A DNA stretch of 10,076 nt from Planctomycetota bacterium. GTDB lineage: Bacteria; Planctomycetota; UBA11346. The position numbers were made by a program, and so were the translations under genes. The stretch lies in contig JAHEDF010000108.1 in assembly GCA_024641365.1 (NCBI GenBank), forward strand, positions 1 to 10,076, written 5' to 3'. Below, one piece after another: positions 1 to 7,366 of the stretch (position 1 is its first letter; every line of letters begins with the position of its first letter). Below the pieces are notes generated by a model that saw only the letters and a program-made list of their open reading frames with translations, searched no databases and was not told the DNA's origin.

Positions 1-1704
1 CACACCTACGCCCCACATAAATGACAAAGCCGTACGAGCACGCGGAACATCTAAGACATTAAATAAAAATCCGAGCACATTGCCAAGCACGTCGCAACGC
101 CAACTGAAATTAAATGGCGATACTTCAGCTAATAAATAACGTGCATCGCCTAATGAAAATTGACGGTCTGCAAATGTGTTTTGCAACATGTCCTCTTGCT
201 CATCCGTGGTCGGCCAGAATACACGTAAAATGCGCCCTCGCACATGTTGGGAATCCTGCAATTGATGAACCGCTTCTTCATCGTGTCCCAAACGCGTTAA
301 TAATTGACCCCAACATACCTTCGCACGATACCATAAAATTTCATCATAAAGGACGTTGTAGCTACGACCAAATAAATCTGTCCAATCGCCTGCTTCGGGA
401 ATTTCTAAAAGTCCATCACGATTCGAATCTTGCGCTTGGAGCCAACGCATAATGGCTGCAAGTTTGACTTGATGCCGCACTAAAAAATCATCGTCATTGG
501 TATGTAAAATAAATCCATGCGCAGCGATCACTAACCAAATGGCACTATCAATTGCACAGATACCGCCAACCCCACTATAATCTGGTTCACCATCGGCAAT
601 GCGCACATTCGCAGGGACTTGTCCGTCCGGAGTCGTACAACCTAATAATGTTTCTAAACTACGACGAGAACAATCAATGATATCAGGTTCATCCGTACAG
701 AGGGTATTTAAAATGGTAATAGCAGCATCACGACCCCAAACACTGCGATAATTAACATCAGTACCAACGACTTCATTATCATCTAAGCTACACGCAGAAA
801 ACCCGGGCTGAGTGAAATTTTTACGAATGCAGGCTAGCGCATGTTTATAACCGTCATTTATTAACGCCGTTTCTTCTGCACTGAGTTGCTGTTGCGATTG
901 GCGACTCAATAATAGCCGCATCTCTTGATCATTTGATACCGAACGAAAAACCGTTGTAACCGATTTATCTAGCACTTCAAAATGGCGTAAACCATCTATT
1001 AATCCATGCGCGAATGGTTTAGTCGATTGATAAACATTTTTTCCAACCGTTGCACTAACTAAATCCGGTTGCGCATTATCGCATAAAATACCACGCATCC
1101 CAGGTAGTTCAAACATGCTGCGATCACTACCACGATCACCCGCGACTAAAATTCCACTGGGATCAATCGCTAGGTGAGATGATAGCCAAGCTAATGCTCT
1201 CCCTTTACTGGCTCCCGCTGGTACAAAATCAAGATCGCGGCTATTTGAGTAAATAACAGATGCTGATAATTTATGAGCACTTAATTCTTCGCGAATTTCA
1301 TTGATTTGATCGTCATCTGCTGAAGGCAGATACCAACTCGATTTCCATGGCGTTTGGTAAACCTCTGGTTGTAGTGAAATTCCTGGAATAGCTGCAGCAA
1401 GCTCTGCTACAGCTTCACGATTCCATCCTTGTGAAATGCGGTTTTCATACGCTTCCAGTCGTTTCCCTTTAGAGATATCAACAATTTCAGTTCCAACAGC
1501 CGCAATCAAATAGTCTGGCTTTGGTAATTCCCCAGCGGCTATTTTATCTAAAACTTCAGTACTCAATCGCCCCGTATTATAAACTAATAGCGGTCTGCGC
1601 CGTGATGGAATTGATTGCCACGTTTCGCTAAAACTTTGCGTTGCAATTGGATCGCCTATGAGGGAGCCATCCAAGGGCGTAGCAAATAAACGGACAGGTG
1701 TCAT
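1..1704 (-). CDS. Pseudo-HAD phosphatase / (alpha/alpha)6-barrel glycoside hydrolase fusion, C-terminus outside window
   Basis: The frame is open from ATG at 1704 to the left edge (568 codons, no stop), with GAGGG (1709-1713) four bases upstream. Residues 1-245 are a sucrose-phosphatase-type HAD domain clearly homologous to the upstream phosphatase: shared YNTGRLSTEVL (42-52), KSSWYL (121-126), the motif III Lys (K167) and GDRGSD (189-194). Motif I reads PLDGS (10-14) where the active neighbour has DIDGT, so the nucleophile Asp is Pro and the domain is probably not a phosphatase. After a linker, residues 280-568 look like an (alpha/alpha)6-barrel hydrolase of the GH100 invertase or amylo-alpha-1,6-glucosidase kind: VWGRDA (322-327), VPANVR (363-368), AIDSAIW (384-390, Asp385 a candidate catalytic residue by analogy with GH100) and EAGDWTDLFGRSYN (437-450). 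There is no signal peptide, so it is likely cytoplasmic. Its place as third gene of the mannosylfructose-type operon suggests hydrolysis or remodelling of that disaccharide; the substrate is inferred. Confidence 0.85.
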   Translation of the reverse strand, partial: MTPVRLFATPLDGSLIGDPIATQSFSETWQSIPSRRRPLLVYNTGRLSTEVLDKIAAGELPKPDYLIAAVGTEIVDISKGKRLEAYENRISQGWNREAVAELAAAIPGISLQPEVYQTPWKSSWYLPSADDDQINEIREELSAHKLSASVIYSNSRDLDFVPAGASKGRALAWLSSHLAIDPSGILVAGDRGSDRSMFELPGMRGILCDNAQPDLVSATVGKNVYQSTKPFAHGLIDGLRHFEVLDKSVTTVFRSVSNDQEMRLLLSRQSQQQLSAEETALINDGYKHALACIRKNFTQPGFSACSLDDNEVVGTDVNYRSVWGRDAAITILNTLCTDEPDIIDCSRRSLETLLGCTTPDGQVPANVRIADGEPDYSGVGGICAIDSAIWLVIAAHGFILHTNDDDFLVRHQVKLAAIMRWLQAQDSNRDGLLEIPEAGDWTDLFGRSYNVLYDEILWYRAKVCWGQLLTRLGHDEEAVHQLQDSQHVRGRILRVFWPTTDEQEDMLQNTFADRQFSLGDARYLLAEVSPFNFSWRCDVLGNVLGFLFNVLDVPRARTALSFMWGVGV

Positions 1705-1714
1705 AAAACCCTCA

Positions 1715-2545
1715 CTAAATTATTGAACGCTCTAATGATAAACCATAATGCTGTAAGCCCTCTATAACGCCAGCCACATCACATTGTTGTGCGCGATAGG
1801 TATTAAAGGTTGTCACGGAATTGATCAATCCTGAACGTGCATTTCCGACGACTATGCCGCGCACGCCGGTTAGTGAAAACATCGCTAGATCGTTTTCACT
1901 GTCACCTGCGACTGCCACTTCACGGTTCGAAATACCAACATGTTCGCAAAGCCATTCTAAAGCTTTGCCCTTGCCAGCTTCTGCTGGCAACACATCTAAA
2001 TCACGATCACTGCTATAAATAACGCATGCATTTAATTCGACTGATTTCAACATTTCCATAATTTCACTTATGCGCTCAGCAGGCGCATTTTGTAAATACC
2101 AACTCGATTTATACGGACTTTGAAAACAGGCCGGTTGCGGTATTAAATCCTGTATTGGTGACAACACTTCATGCACCAATGATCGGTCCCAATTATCACG
2201 AAAGCGATCATGAAACCCCTCAACCGGATTCCCTTTCGCATCAAGCAAAGAAGTGCCAACACCACCAATAATATAATCTGGTGGCTGCAATCCCGACTTG
2301 GGTATTAATGTCAAAACATCGGTACTCAATCGACCACTATTGTAACAAAGCAGCGGCCGTTTTGTTTTCGGAATAGCATTCCACCATGTTACAAAATCAC
2401 TGACACCTTTCGTGCTATCAAAAGGCATTAAAGTGCCATCGATATCACTCGAGAAAAGTCGAATCGGTTTAATTGTTGTCGCGGTTTTCTTTTTCGACGA
2501 CGTTGTCTTTCTGGTCGTCATTTTTTTTGCCGACGATTTACTCAC
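1715..2545 (-). CDS. mfppA: Mannosylfructose-phosphate phosphatase-like HAD hydrolase
   Basis: This 276-residue HAD phosphatase of the sucrose-phosphatase (Cof-like) group probably removes the phosphate from mannosylfructose-6-phosphate made by the gene before it. All four HAD motifs are intact: DIDGT (34-38, nucleophile D34, acid/base D36), YNSGR (68-72), the Lys in GKGKAL (K192) and GDSEND (214-219, Mg2+ binding). KSSWY (146-150) and YSSDRDLD (177-184) match sugar-phosphatase relatives. From memory the Agrobacterium tumefaciens enzyme is very similar and starts close to the KPIRL at residues 26-30, so the Lys/Thr/Ser-rich first 25 residues are an extra tail. The start chosen is GTG at 2545, which overlaps the synthase stop (GTGA) and implies translational coupling; ATG at 2521 is an alternative, with no clear ribosome site for either. 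A sucrose-phosphate phosphatase role cannot be excluded from sequence alone. Confidence 0.85.
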   Translation of the reverse strand: MSKSSAKKMTTRKTTSSKKKTATTIKPIRLFSSDIDGTLMPFDSTKGVSDFVTWWNAIPKTKRPLLCYNSGRLSTDVLTLIPKSGLQPPDYIIGGVGTSLLDAKGNPVEGFHDRFRDNWDRSLVHEVLSPIQDLIPQPACFQSPYKSSWYLQNAPAERISEIMEMLKSVELNACVIYSSDRDLDVLPAEAGKGKALEWLCEHVGISNREVAVAGDSENDLAMFSLTGVRGIVVGNARSGLINSVTTFNTYRAQQCDVAGVIEGLQHYGLSLERSII

Positions 2546-3921
2546 AGATAATCCAGGAAGGCGCCTTCCTCCTCCAATTCGAAGTCAGGCGAATTTAAAC
2601 CACGAACGCCTCTATGCTCAGCCGCAGCTAATAATTGCTGAGCAATACCACTCCAGGTAAATGTTGCACGCGCGCGACGTGCACCACGTGAGCGCAACAT
2701 ATAGACCAATCCTTTAAAGCGGAGTACTTTACAAATAGTGATACCAAGATCCTCAGCATCAAATGGATCGGCAACCATCGCATGCACGCCATAGACGACC
2801 GTTCGCCACAATCCGCCATGACAGGTGACAACTGTTGGCGTGCCACATGCCATTGATTCAATTGCTGTCATACCAAATGGCTCGTAACGACTACATAAAA
2901 CAAAACAGTCCGCAGCTCGATACCAATCTGGCAAATCTTGATCTGGAACAAAGCCACCAAACTCTATCGCATCATTTAAAGATAACGATGATGCTAAATC
3001 TTTTAATTCTTGTAATATCCGTTGTTCCGATTCGCCTAAATTTTCTCCCCCTACCGCAAAATGGAGTTTGGCTTGCGGAATTCGTTGCTGAACAACGGCA
3101 AATGCCTTTATTAATAAATCGTATCCCTTATTTCGCGCTAATCGACCCAATGCTAATATAGTCGGTCCTTTTACTCCTAATCGTTCTCGAATCACATCCC
3201 GCGTTGCGGATGAAACAGAAAAAAATCGATTGTCATCATAGCCAGGTGGAATCATACGAATACGATTTCGTGCCACGCCATAGTCTTTTATGAGTAAATC
3301 GGTCTGTACAGGTGTGGTCGCAATCAACATATCACATTGACTATAGAGCGCCCGTTCGTGAGAAATGCGCTCAGTAAAATTGTACGCTTTTTCAAATTCG
3401 TCTTCTTTTCCGGGAAAATCATTGCGCATTTGCGCCTGTTTCCAGCTACCAATTGAATGCGGCGTATGCACATGTGGAGTACCAAGTGCATCTGACAATA
3501 ATTGTGCGGCGTAACCAGCATCCCAATAATGACTATTTATAAAAGCATATTCTAATTCGTATTTTCGCACAAAACGAAGAAAATGCTCAACAAATTCCGG
3601 TAATTTTTTATAGAGATATTCTTTCTCAATAAATTGTTTTCCACCGCATGGTGCGCGTAATACACGTAATCGTTCATTAATTTCATCAACTTCTGGCTGA
3701 TCTTCAAATCGACGAGTCCAAATATCGACTTCATAACCCATATCCGCCATTTTCTTGGCCAGTTCCAATACATAGACGACTTGTCCACCGGTATCTGCTG
3801 CTCCCAATGGCGGATTTGCAGCAACGTAGCCATGCGTCGATATCATTGCTATACGCGGCAATTCAGATGCTTTGCTACGTTCAATTATGGTGGCGAGAGT
3901 CGTATCTGCTGGTCCTGTCAT
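2542..3921 (-). CDS. mfpsA: Mannosylfructose-phosphate synthase-like GT4 glycosyltransferase
   Basis: This 459-residue cytoplasmic GT4 (GT-B fold) retaining glycosyltransferase probably joins mannose from GDP-mannose to fructose-6-phosphate. The N-terminal acceptor domain has ISTHGYVAA (27-35), GAADTGGQVVYVLELA (40-55), TRRFEDQPE (69-77), SHYWDAGYAA (130-139) and HTPHS (152-156). The C-terminal nucleotide-sugar domain has GRLARNKGYD (259-268) and the E-x7-E motif in SRYEPFGMTAIE (E347, E355). These are features of the sucrose-phosphate synthase group, but ISTHGYVAA, TRRFEDQPE, MIPPGYDDNRFF and length match what I recall of Agrobacterium MfpsA (EC 2.4.1.246) better than plant or cyanobacterial SPS. 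A GGAGG site (3928-3932) lies six bases before the ATG, so the start is firm. The following phosphatase overlaps by four bases. The product would be a compatible solute. GDP-mannose versus UDP-glucose preference is inferred from similarity only. Confidence 0.88.
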   Translation of the reverse strand: MTGPADTTLATIIERSKASELPRIAMISTHGYVAANPPLGAADTGGQVVYVLELAKKMADMGYEVDIWTRRFEDQPEVDEINERLRVLRAPCGGKQFIEKEYLYKKLPEFVEHFLRFVRKYELEYAFINSHYWDAGYAAQLLSDALGTPHVHTPHSIGSWKQAQMRNDFPGKEDEFEKAYNFTERISHERALYSQCDMLIATTPVQTDLLIKDYGVARNRIRMIPPGYDDNRFFSVSSATRDVIRERLGVKGPTILALGRLARNKGYDLLIKAFAVVQQRIPQAKLHFAVGGENLGESEQRILQELKDLASSLSLNDAIEFGGFVPDQDLPDWYRAADCFVLCSRYEPFGMTAIESMACGTPTVVTCHGGLWRTVVYGVHAMVADPFDAEDLGITICKVLRFKGLVYMLRSRGARRARATFTWSGIAQQLLAAAEHRGVRGLNSPDFELEEEGAFLDYL

Positions 3922-4081
3922 TTCGTTCCTCCGCCTCTACCATGCTAGAAAATTAGCGATGGGGCAAGCCATAATACGAGAAAGCCCGTCATATAGTACG
4001 ATTATGACGATTTATTGCGGCTAAAATAACATTTATCAATTGCAATAGTTTCAATATACTGCAATTAATCAGATAATAAAT
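3922..4081. promoter_or_regulatory. Intergenic leader before the mannosylfructose-type operon, with an inverted repeat
   Basis: This 160-base AT-rich gap separates the 134-residue orphan gene from the synthase gene, both on the minus strand, and should carry the operon promoter. The clearest structure is an inverted repeat with 10-base arms (4038-4047 and 4057-4066, one mismatch) around a 9-base spacer, each arm containing TTGCARTA. It could be an operator. It also lies 15 bases past the upstream stop, but it is AT-rich and lacks the GC stem and T-run of an intrinsic terminator. No -35/-10 pair stands out enough to call. Confidence 0.35.
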
Positions 4082-4486
4082 TTATGGTAATGGCAAGAAA
4101 GGCGTTTGATCAAAACGGTCATCCACATCTTCATAAACCGCAATAATTTCATCAATTGGAATATACACACGATATTTATGTGCATCGGCTCCAAATTTAT
4201 CAATTGCATCAGCTAATAAAATTTCACGGCGTCCTTCGTCACCAAACCCATCATTCTTAACAGAACCCATATATATCTTACGGCTCATTTCGGCTGACCA
4301 ATGTAAACAGCGCACTTCTCCAACCACTAATTCTTTGCGCATCTCGCGCATTTTCATAATAAATCGTTCACCTCGACGAACGATAACCGTCGCTACACGT
4401 TGTTCCGCCACCAAGGACTCTAATACTTTAGATAAGGTCCCTGGGTTATCGGTTCCTGGTACAATAATTTTTTTATCGCCACTCAT
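4082..4486 (-). CDS. Hypothetical 134-residue protein
   Basis: I do not recognise this family. The protein is soluble by composition, with no signal peptide or membrane segment. It opens with KKIIVPGTDNPGTLSKVLES (residues 5-24), a short beta strand and helix, then two strands around ATVIVRRGERFIMK and a mixed charged middle. It ends with an acidic-to-Pro tail (EDVDDRFDQTPFLPLP, 119-134). It starts 25 bases after the stop of the 392-residue gene on the same strand, which suggests co-transcription and a shared role. No strong ribosome site precedes the ATG; GGAA about 12 bases upstream is the nearest match. The length, clean frame and lack of competing frames make it a likely real gene. Confidence 0.7.
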   Translation of the reverse strand: MSGDKKIIVPGTDNPGTLSKVLESLVAEQRVATVIVRRGERFIMKMREMRKELVVGEVRCLHWSAEMSRKIYMGSVKNDGFGDEGRREILLADAIDKFGADAHKYRVYIPIDEIIAVYEDVDDRFDQTPFLPLP

Positions 4487-4511
4487 TCTGTCACGTTTTC
4501 CAAAGATTTAA

Positions 4512-5690
4512 TTATAAGAAACGGTTGCCTAATTTTTTAGCAAGCGTACTGCGCCATGCCGGTGCATGGTCAGTCGCAACCGGCGCCAAGTTTTCAACCA
4601 AAACGCCAATCGCTTTATTATGACGTAAGCGTTCTTGATTAACTGCTACAATTGTTTCGCTAGTAATGATTTCTTCGCCCACTACGCAAAGACCTGGTGT
4701 CACTGCAACAGTGGATCCGCTGCGAACAATATAAATGCCGATACGATTTTGGTCGACACACGCTTTTTCAATATCTTTAGGACCGCATTCAAACGAAATG
4801 CCATGTGCACGTGCATCTAAAATACATTCGTACACTTCTTCATAGGCTGGATCAATTAATAAGGGCGACGAACGTAATAATTCCAATTTCGGATCGTCCT
4901 TAGTATCTGCCCAACGACGACCACCACCAACCTTTTGTACACGCTCCGCCGTTTTTTCGTCCATGAGCACACAGTGGCCTAGATAATCATCTAGGCCAAG
5001 CGAACCTAAAATACGGACGTCGGTATTGGCCTCAATTAAATGCGCTTTTAATTCTTGCCAATTACGCACTTTCGGCGTGTCGAGCGCGTCAAGTAATGTA
5101 TTATGAAATGAATCATAACAGGTTAACGACAAATCTCGTTTGTGTTTTCGTAAATAGGTCGGTGTCACTTCGTGATCAGTGCCCAACAATATGGCACGCA
5201 CCGGAATTACTCCCGGGCGTGGTGCGAATGACATTTCGACTTGATTAAACACCATGCGACTTGGTTTGCCGGGTCGCGTCAGGTCTAATTGCAAATGCAT
5301 GCTTAAAGCGGCTTCACTAACTTCAGGATCTGAATCCTGCCGTAATTCATTGAGCATTAACTCTACACCACTTTTTCCCGTGTAATCTAATTGCGTATTA
5401 TGTGATTCATCTTGGTAACGACGCATGCGTTTGAGCGCCGATTCGACTTCATCCAAATCATGTCCATACATGTCTGCTGCGCGCATGGTCGATTCCACCG
5501 CAAAACCATTTTGACGCCACAGTTGAATCAGGCCCTCTTCTAATTTTACGCGACGTTTATCGTCCTTAATGATGCGACGTATCGCCCCAACCAGCTCAGG
5601 GCGCAGCCATTTCAGCTTCACCAGCTTTTTGAAAACATCGTCAAGACTGCCGCCTTTGGGCGGCACGGCGACCAACACCGGGTCGGACAT
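4512..5690 (-). CDS. Hypothetical 392-residue protein of unknown family
   Basis: I cannot assign this cytoplasmic protein to a known family. Residues 15-125 look mainly helical and charged (for example IRRIIKDDKRRVKLEEGL, 37-54, and LDEVESALKRMRRYQDE, 79-95), which could be a regulatory or protein-binding module. Residues 145-390 are mixed alpha/beta: VIPVRAILLG (161-170), TDVRILGSLGLDDYLGH (223-239), RIGIYIVRSGSTVAVTPGL (316-334), and a short basic end with KKLGNRF. There is no signal peptide. GAGG six bases before the ATG supports the start. It follows the HEAT-repeat gene by 123 bases and precedes the 134-residue gene by 25, so the last two probably form one unit. Confidence 0.75.
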   Translation of the reverse strand: MSDPVLVAVPPKGGSLDDVFKKLVKLKWLRPELVGAIRRIIKDDKRRVKLEEGLIQLWRQNGFAVESTMRAADMYGHDLDEVESALKRMRRYQDESHNTQLDYTGKSGVELMLNELRQDSDPEVSEAALSMHLQLDLTRPGKPSRMVFNQVEMSFAPRPGVIPVRAILLGTDHEVTPTYLRKHKRDLSLTCYDSFHNTLLDALDTPKVRNWQELKAHLIEANTDVRILGSLGLDDYLGHCVLMDEKTAERVQKVGGGRRWADTKDDPKLELLRSSPLLIDPAYEEVYECILDARAHGISFECGPKDIEKACVDQNRIGIYIVRSGSTVAVTPGLCVVGEEIITSETIVAVNQERLRHNKAIGVLVENLAPVATDHAPAWRSTLAKKLGNRFL

Positions 5691-5813
5691 GGCTTACCTC
5701 GCGAGGCGCACAGGGTGGGGAAAAGTGGACAATCGCAAGTCCGAGCAAGGACTGCGCTTATTCAGTCACTGTTTTGTCGCCTCGCTTACTCATAATGCAC
5801 ACGCACCAAGTAT

Positions 5814-7184
5814 TTACTTAACGATGACGCCTCGTCGTTCTAAAGCGATGCGTAAAGCTACTCGCTCTGGACCCAAAGCAGCCGCCTTAACCGCTGGTTG
5901 GGTCTCTAACCGTTCGTACAGTTTACGAAATCCATCTACCGCCTGTGGGTCGCCTAATTGGTCCAATAAAATAATAAGGCGAACTCGTTCACGCATGTCG
6001 AATGTGTCTTCAATGCGTGTGAATAAAATGCCTGTCCATCTATTAGGTGCATCAGCTTGCAATGCTTTATAAGCATTAGCTGGCCACCACTGCGCTCCCT
6101 TACCTAATGTGCCATCTAGCAGCATTAATAATTCTTGCGCAGGTATGGTTGCTAATTGATCACGCGTAACCTGATAATTGGGATCATGCAAAGCCGCAAT
6201 TAATTCATCTCGCTTTTGCAAATTTTCAATAGCACCCTGATGATCGCGCCACCAAATATCCCAGGCGACTCCTGCCGCCGCCTGATATCCGGTCAGTAGT
6301 CGTAATGTGCTCGCGGCATATTCTCGCAGTTCCGTATTGTTACTTGAAGAAGTAATTTTACACAAAGAACCAACTGCGCGACTATCACCATTCGCCGCTA
6401 ACACACGTGCTGCTAATGCCGCTGCTTCAGGATCTTTGTTAAATAATATTGTTGCTAGTGTTGGCGATAATCGTGGGTCACTAATACTCGCCGTCGCTTC
6501 AAGTAGTGCTAATAAACGTGGACCGCTTTGGGATTTTAATAATTCAATCAACGTAGGAACTGCTCGCGCCTGATTTGCTATTCGGGATAAATTTTCTCGC
6601 ATATCGCGACGAACTAAATCATCCGTTTCAAAAATATATCCACATAATAAAGCGAGTGCTGCTGGATCACCATGTAATCCCATGCCTTTTGCTGCTGCTT
6701 GCCGTTCATTTGGGTCTTTTTCTTTGAGCGCTTGCGCTAATCGGTCAAATGAACCAGGACCACGACTTTTCCCTAATCCGATAATTGCCACTTCTGCAAC
6801 ACGTAAATTTTTATCGTCGCACATTGTGATGATGGTCGCATTTGCCTGATCACCACCAATGGTTGCCAAAATTGCCGCTACACGTTGACGTAATTGCCAA
6901 TCCTGATCCGTCGACAAAATAATTAAATCAGGAACAACTGGTTCACCACGGCGAATTAATGACGCCATAGCTTGCGTATGCACTTCAGTGCGCGGGTCAG
7001 TTAATGCCGCAATATCTTCTGCCCATGGTTTACCACGTGCCGAACCAGGATCATTTGGCTTTAATGCCTCACCAATGGCTTTTGCCGCTTTAATAACATC
7101 CAATCCCTCCGCTTTGGGTAACTCTTCAGTCCATCCCGTTGCACAAAACACGAACATGAGGAGGGGCACGCATGATCTTAACAT
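5814..7184 (-). CDS. Secreted or periplasmic HEAT-repeat protein
   Basis: The 456-residue product begins with a short signal peptide (MLRSCVPLLMFVFCATG, hydrophobic core about residues 6-17), with no clean lipobox, so export to the periplasm or cell surface is likely. Residues 55-300 hold about six HEAT-like helical repeats of roughly 35 residues, visible as recurring DP-x-x-x-x-x-x-A patterns: LTDPRTEVHTQAMASLI (61-77), WQLRQRVAAILATIG (96-110), LRVAEVAIIGLGKS (127-140), DPNERQAAAKGMGLHGD (157-173), DPEAAALAARVLAANGD (251-267) and LREYAASTLRLLTG (286-299). A W-rich segment (WDIWWRDH, 308-315) closes the repeats, and a helical tail of about 140 residues follows. HEAT solenoids act as scaffolds, so no enzyme activity is claimed. 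No good ribosome site precedes the ATG; the signal peptide is the reason for this start. Confidence 0.8.
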   Translation of the reverse strand: MLRSCVPLLMFVFCATGWTEELPKAEGLDVIKAAKAIGEALKPNDPGSARGKPWAEDIAALTDPRTEVHTQAMASLIRRGEPVVPDLIILSTDQDWQLRQRVAAILATIGGDQANATIITMCDDKNLRVAEVAIIGLGKSRGPGSFDRLAQALKEKDPNERQAAAKGMGLHGDPAALALLCGYIFETDDLVRRDMRENLSRIANQARAVPTLIELLKSQSGPRLLALLEATASISDPRLSPTLATILFNKDPEAAALAARVLAANGDSRAVGSLCKITSSSNNTELREYAASTLRLLTGYQAAAGVAWDIWWRDHQGAIENLQKRDELIAALHDPNYQVTRDQLATIPAQELLMLLDGTLGKGAQWWPANAYKALQADAPNRWTGILFTRIEDTFDMRERVRLIILLDQLGDPQAVDGFRKLYERLETQPAVKAAALGPERVALRIALERRGVIVK

Positions 7185-7366
7185 ATGAGCATGCTGTAGG
7201 ACCTACTGGAAAAGATCAACTCGCACCACGTAAAAGCCACGATGGTGCATGGCAAGCGTGTTGCGCGGTAATGATCCTGTTGATGACCACCGTTAGGCTT
7301 GCAGGAACTGAGATGAGCCCGTATCACCCCGCCTCGCCTTTAAACCGAGCAAGGATTATCACATGA
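7172..7366 (+). CDS. Possible 64-codon leader gene before the ketoreductase
   Basis: A perfect AGGAGG (7159-7164) sits seven bases before an ATG that opens a 64-codon frame. It ends with TGA overlapping the next gene's ATG (ATGA, 7363-7366), the classic arrangement for translational coupling. The product is not recognised; it has a short hydrophobic stretch (CCAVMILLM) and no domain. Against it, the ribosome site and first 13 bases lie inside the 5' end of the antisense HEAT-repeat gene, where the same bases encode part of the signal peptide, and the sequence looks weakly protein-like. It may be a real small peptide, a leader or chance. Confidence 0.3.
   Translation: MILTYEHAVGPTGKDQLAPRKSHDGAWQACCAVMILLMTTVRLAGTEMSPYHPASPLNRARIIT

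Noticed and set aside
114..452. 112-codon plus-strand frame
   Set aside because: It lies wholly antisense to the hydrolase domain, whose minus-strand frame has recognisable motifs; no ribosome site or protein-like sequence.
2542..3921. Reading the glycosyltransferase as sucrose-phosphate synthase or sucrose synthase
   Set aside because: It shares the superfamily motifs, but length and several signature stretches fit mannosylfructose-phosphate synthase better; kept as the alternative, since specificity cannot be proven from sequence.
5697..5706. Palindrome CCTCGCGAGG covering the ribosome site of the 392-residue gene
   Set aside because: Only two bases would be left as a loop, too tight for a hairpin; probably chance overlap with the GAGG site.
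5569..6072. 167-codon plus-strand frame crossing the gap between the HEAT and 392-residue genes
   Set aside because: Antisense to the ends of both genes, with Arg/Ser-rich composition typical of a shadow frame; no ribosome site.
7196..7206. Short palindrome GTAGG-A-CCTAC between the divergent HEAT and ketoreductase genes
   Set aside because: Only five-base arms with no second copy; too short to call an operator.
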